The position numbers and the translations under genes were made by a program. The notes beneath the pieces were generated by a model. It was not told the DNA's origin, did no database searches, and saw only the letters and a program-made list of their open reading frames with translations. From contig JAITVW010000270.1 of NCBI GenBank assembly GCA_031285605.1, forward strand, positions 1 to 14,815: DNA of 14,815 nucleotides, read 5' to 3'. This document shows, piece after piece, positions 13,624 through 14,815 of the stretch. Numbering within the stretch: the first letter of the stretch is position 1; every line of letters begins with the position of its first letter. The stretch comes from Fusobacteriales bacterium. GTDB taxonomy: Bacteria > Fusobacteriota > Fusobacteriia > Fusobacteriales > Leptotrichiaceae.

Positions 13624-14736
13624 GTGCTTATTAAGAATGGGGTGTTGATTGACAAAAACAACGGTTTTCATCTGAGCAGAAAGGATATAAGGGTCGAAGA
13701 CGGACTCATAAAGGAGGTAGCTGATGATCTGGTTCCGTATGAAAATGAGGAAATAACGGATATCAGCGGCCTTGTAGCAGCTCCCGGCTTTACAGATATA
13801 CATACACATGTGTATCACGGGAAAACAGCCATAGGAATAGATCCGGACAGGGTCGGTATAGAACAGGGAGTGACTGCAGTAGTAGATGCGGGAACTGCCG
13901 GAGCCGATACTTTCGAGGACTTTTATGAGCGTATTATAAAAAAGGCAAAGACCAGAGTATACGCTTTTTTGAATGTTGCATCACCGGGACTGTTGAGTCT
14001 TAGTGAGCTGACTGATTTATCAAACATAGAATTTGAAAAAATAAAGGAAACTGTTGAAAAGTACAAGGATGTCATAGTGGGAATAAAAGCAAGAGCTTCT
14101 GGTTCTGTCGTGGGAGAAAACGGGGCAGAGCCTATAAGAACAGCAAAAGAAATTGCTAAGAAACTGGGACTTCCTGTTATGGTACATATAGGAAATGCAC
14201 CTCCGAAAGTAGAAGAGGTTTTGAATCTCATGGAAAAAGGAGATATAATAACACATTGTTTTCATAATAAAGTGAATAATCTGATAAGGGAGATGGGAAT
14301 TCTTCCTGAAGCAAAGGCTGCCAAGGAAAGAGGAGTATTTTTTGATGTGGGACACGGAAATGCAAGTTTTTCATTTGATACAGGTGTTAAAGGTATAGCA
14401 GACGGTTTTATTCCGGATTTTTTGAGTACGGATATTTATGATAAAAATATAGACAAACCTGTAAAAAGTCAGATAACTACACTGAATAAAATGCTGTATC
14501 TGGGACTTACTCTGGAAGACTGCATAAATAAGCTTACCAGAGAACCGGCCAAAGCACTTTCATTGGGAGAAACAGGAGAAATAAAAACAGGATACAGAGC
14601 TGATTTTACAATATTTGAATTGGTGGATAATTATACGGAATTAACTGATTCAGTGGACAAAACAGTGAAGCAGAAGCCGTATGTAAAAGGGAAATACAGC
14701 ATAGTAGGCGGAAAAGTCTACGAATGTGTGCAATAA
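13624..14736 (+). CDS. COG3964 amidohydrolase/deacetylase family metallohydrolase
   Basis: A 370-residue TIM-barrel enzyme of the amidohydrolase superfamily, related to dihydroorotase-like proteins of COG3964 (E. faecalis EF0837, Agrobacterium Atu3266). The binuclear metal site can be read off: H60 and H62 in PGFTDIHTHVYHG, K155 in VGIKARAS (the carbamylated lysine), H188 in MVHIGNAPP, H211 in ITHCFH, and D270 in LSTDIYDK. A small N- and C-terminal beta domain (LIKNGVLID, GYRADFTIFEL, VGGKVYE) frames the barrel. Some family members hydrolyse chiral acetyl esters in vitro, but the natural substrate is not established. It starts at GTG 13624, 6 bases after AGGAGGG. Its gene is followed after 48 bases by a DgaE-like gene, a pairing known from other bacteria and suggestive of an N-acylated amino-sugar-acid substrate (inference). 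Confidence 0.92.
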   Translation: MLIKNGVLIDKNNGFHLSRKDIRVEDGLIKEVADDLVPYENEEITDISGLVAAPGFTDIHTHVYHGKTAIGIDPDRVGIEQGVTAVVDAGTAGADTFEDFYERIIKKAKTRVYAFLNVASPGLLSLSELTDLSNIEFEKIKETVEKYKDVIVGIKARASGSVVGENGAEPIRTAKEIAKKLGLPVMVHIGNAPPKVEEVLNLMEKGDIITHCFHNKVNNLIREMGILPEAKAAKERGVFFDVGHGNASFSFDTGVKGIADGFIPDFLSTDIYDKNIDKPVKSQITTLNKMLYLGLTLEDCINKLTREPAKALSLGETGEIKTGYRADFTIFELVDNYTELTDSVDKTVKQKPYVKGKYSIVGGKVYECVQ

Positions 14737-14784
14737 AATTATTATGCCAATACAGGATTTATTATCCATTTCTAAGGAGGAAAA

Positions 14785-14815
14785 GTGAATATATATGAAA
14801 AAATAGGTCTTCAGA
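14785..14815 (+). CDS. DgaE-like PLP-dependent ammonia-lyase (5' end only)
   Basis: Only ten codons are present, GTG then NIYEKIGLQ, after an excellent AAGGAGG at 14774-14780. Proteins of the DgaE/SelA-like family (D-glucosaminate-6-phosphate ammonia-lyase and relatives) commonly begin M-x-I-Y-E-K-L-G-L-K, and such genes often follow COG3964 amidohydrolase genes. The gene therefore probably encodes a pyridoxal-phosphate enzyme that removes ammonia to form a 2-keto-3-deoxy sugar acid. The evidence is a short match plus context. An ATG at 14795 in another frame hits a stop after two codons and is excluded as the start. Confidence 0.6.
   Translation, partial: MNIYEKIGLQ

Noticed and set aside
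13579..14355. Minus-strand frames opposite the amidohydrolase gene
   Set aside because: They overlap a complete gene with all metal ligands intact and have no ribosome sites or recognisable product.
1..14815. CRISPR arrays, tRNA or rRNA genes, insertion sequences, prophage
   Set aside because: I saw no regularly spaced repeats, cloverleaf, rRNA sequence, transposase or terminal inverted repeats.

Overview
The window looks like chromosome of an AT-rich member of the Fusobacteriota, probably Leptotrichiaceae (a Sebaldella- or Leptotrichia-like organism). This rests on three things seen here: the C-terminus of elongation factor Tu at the left edge, a signal-peptide-bearing outer-membrane beta-barrel protein right behind it (so a diderm), and low-GC sequence with strong AGGAGG ribosome sites and many simple hairpin-plus-T terminators. 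The genus is inference.

Left half (1-4755, all + strand). The end of tuf and its terminator are followed by an independently promoted outer-membrane protein, then about 450 bases without an intact gene that hold decayed coding sequence and two hairpins. Next come a two-gene branched-chain amino acid exporter (azlC-azlD), a DUF1349 protein, a two-domain YccF membrane protein, and a small DUF3102-like protein with a C-terminal coiled coil. Most are single-gene units with their own promoter; four of these five transcription units end in a visible terminator (none is seen after the DUF1349 gene).

Middle (4777-9472). A large minus-strand gene encodes a SWIM zinc-finger plus SNF2-family helicase. 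A 465-base intergenic region separates it from a divergently transcribed UPF0173 metallo-beta-lactamase-fold hydrolase. That region holds a strong + strand terminator with no gene in front of it and a perfect inverted repeat over the likely hydrolase promoter.

Right half (9579-14815). A carbohydrate operon runs off the right edge: a cellobiose/lactose-type PTS EIIC, the remnant of a DUF871/MupG-type phospho-glycosidase with almost all of its middle deleted, a PfkB-family (KDG-kinase-like) sugar kinase, a COG3964 amidohydrolase, and the first ten codons of a DgaE-like (SelA-fold, PLP-dependent) ammonia-lyase. Divergently transcribed from it is a 355-residue protein with the two-winged-helix pattern of plasmid Rep_3/RepB initiators but no plasmid context. 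Its position suggests it may be a replication-initiator fold reused as local regulator of the sugar operon. That is the most interesting lead in the window.

Likely joint function of the right-hand genes (inference): uptake of an amino-sugar-derived compound by the PTS, deacylation or ring/ester hydrolysis by the amidohydrolase, elimination of ammonia by the DgaE-like enzyme to a 2-keto-3-deoxy sugar acid, and phosphorylation by the PfkB kinase ahead of an aldolase that would lie outside the window. Three gene starts differ from the longest open frame and are corrected here: azlC at 1758, the helicase at 8262 and the kinase at 12491.
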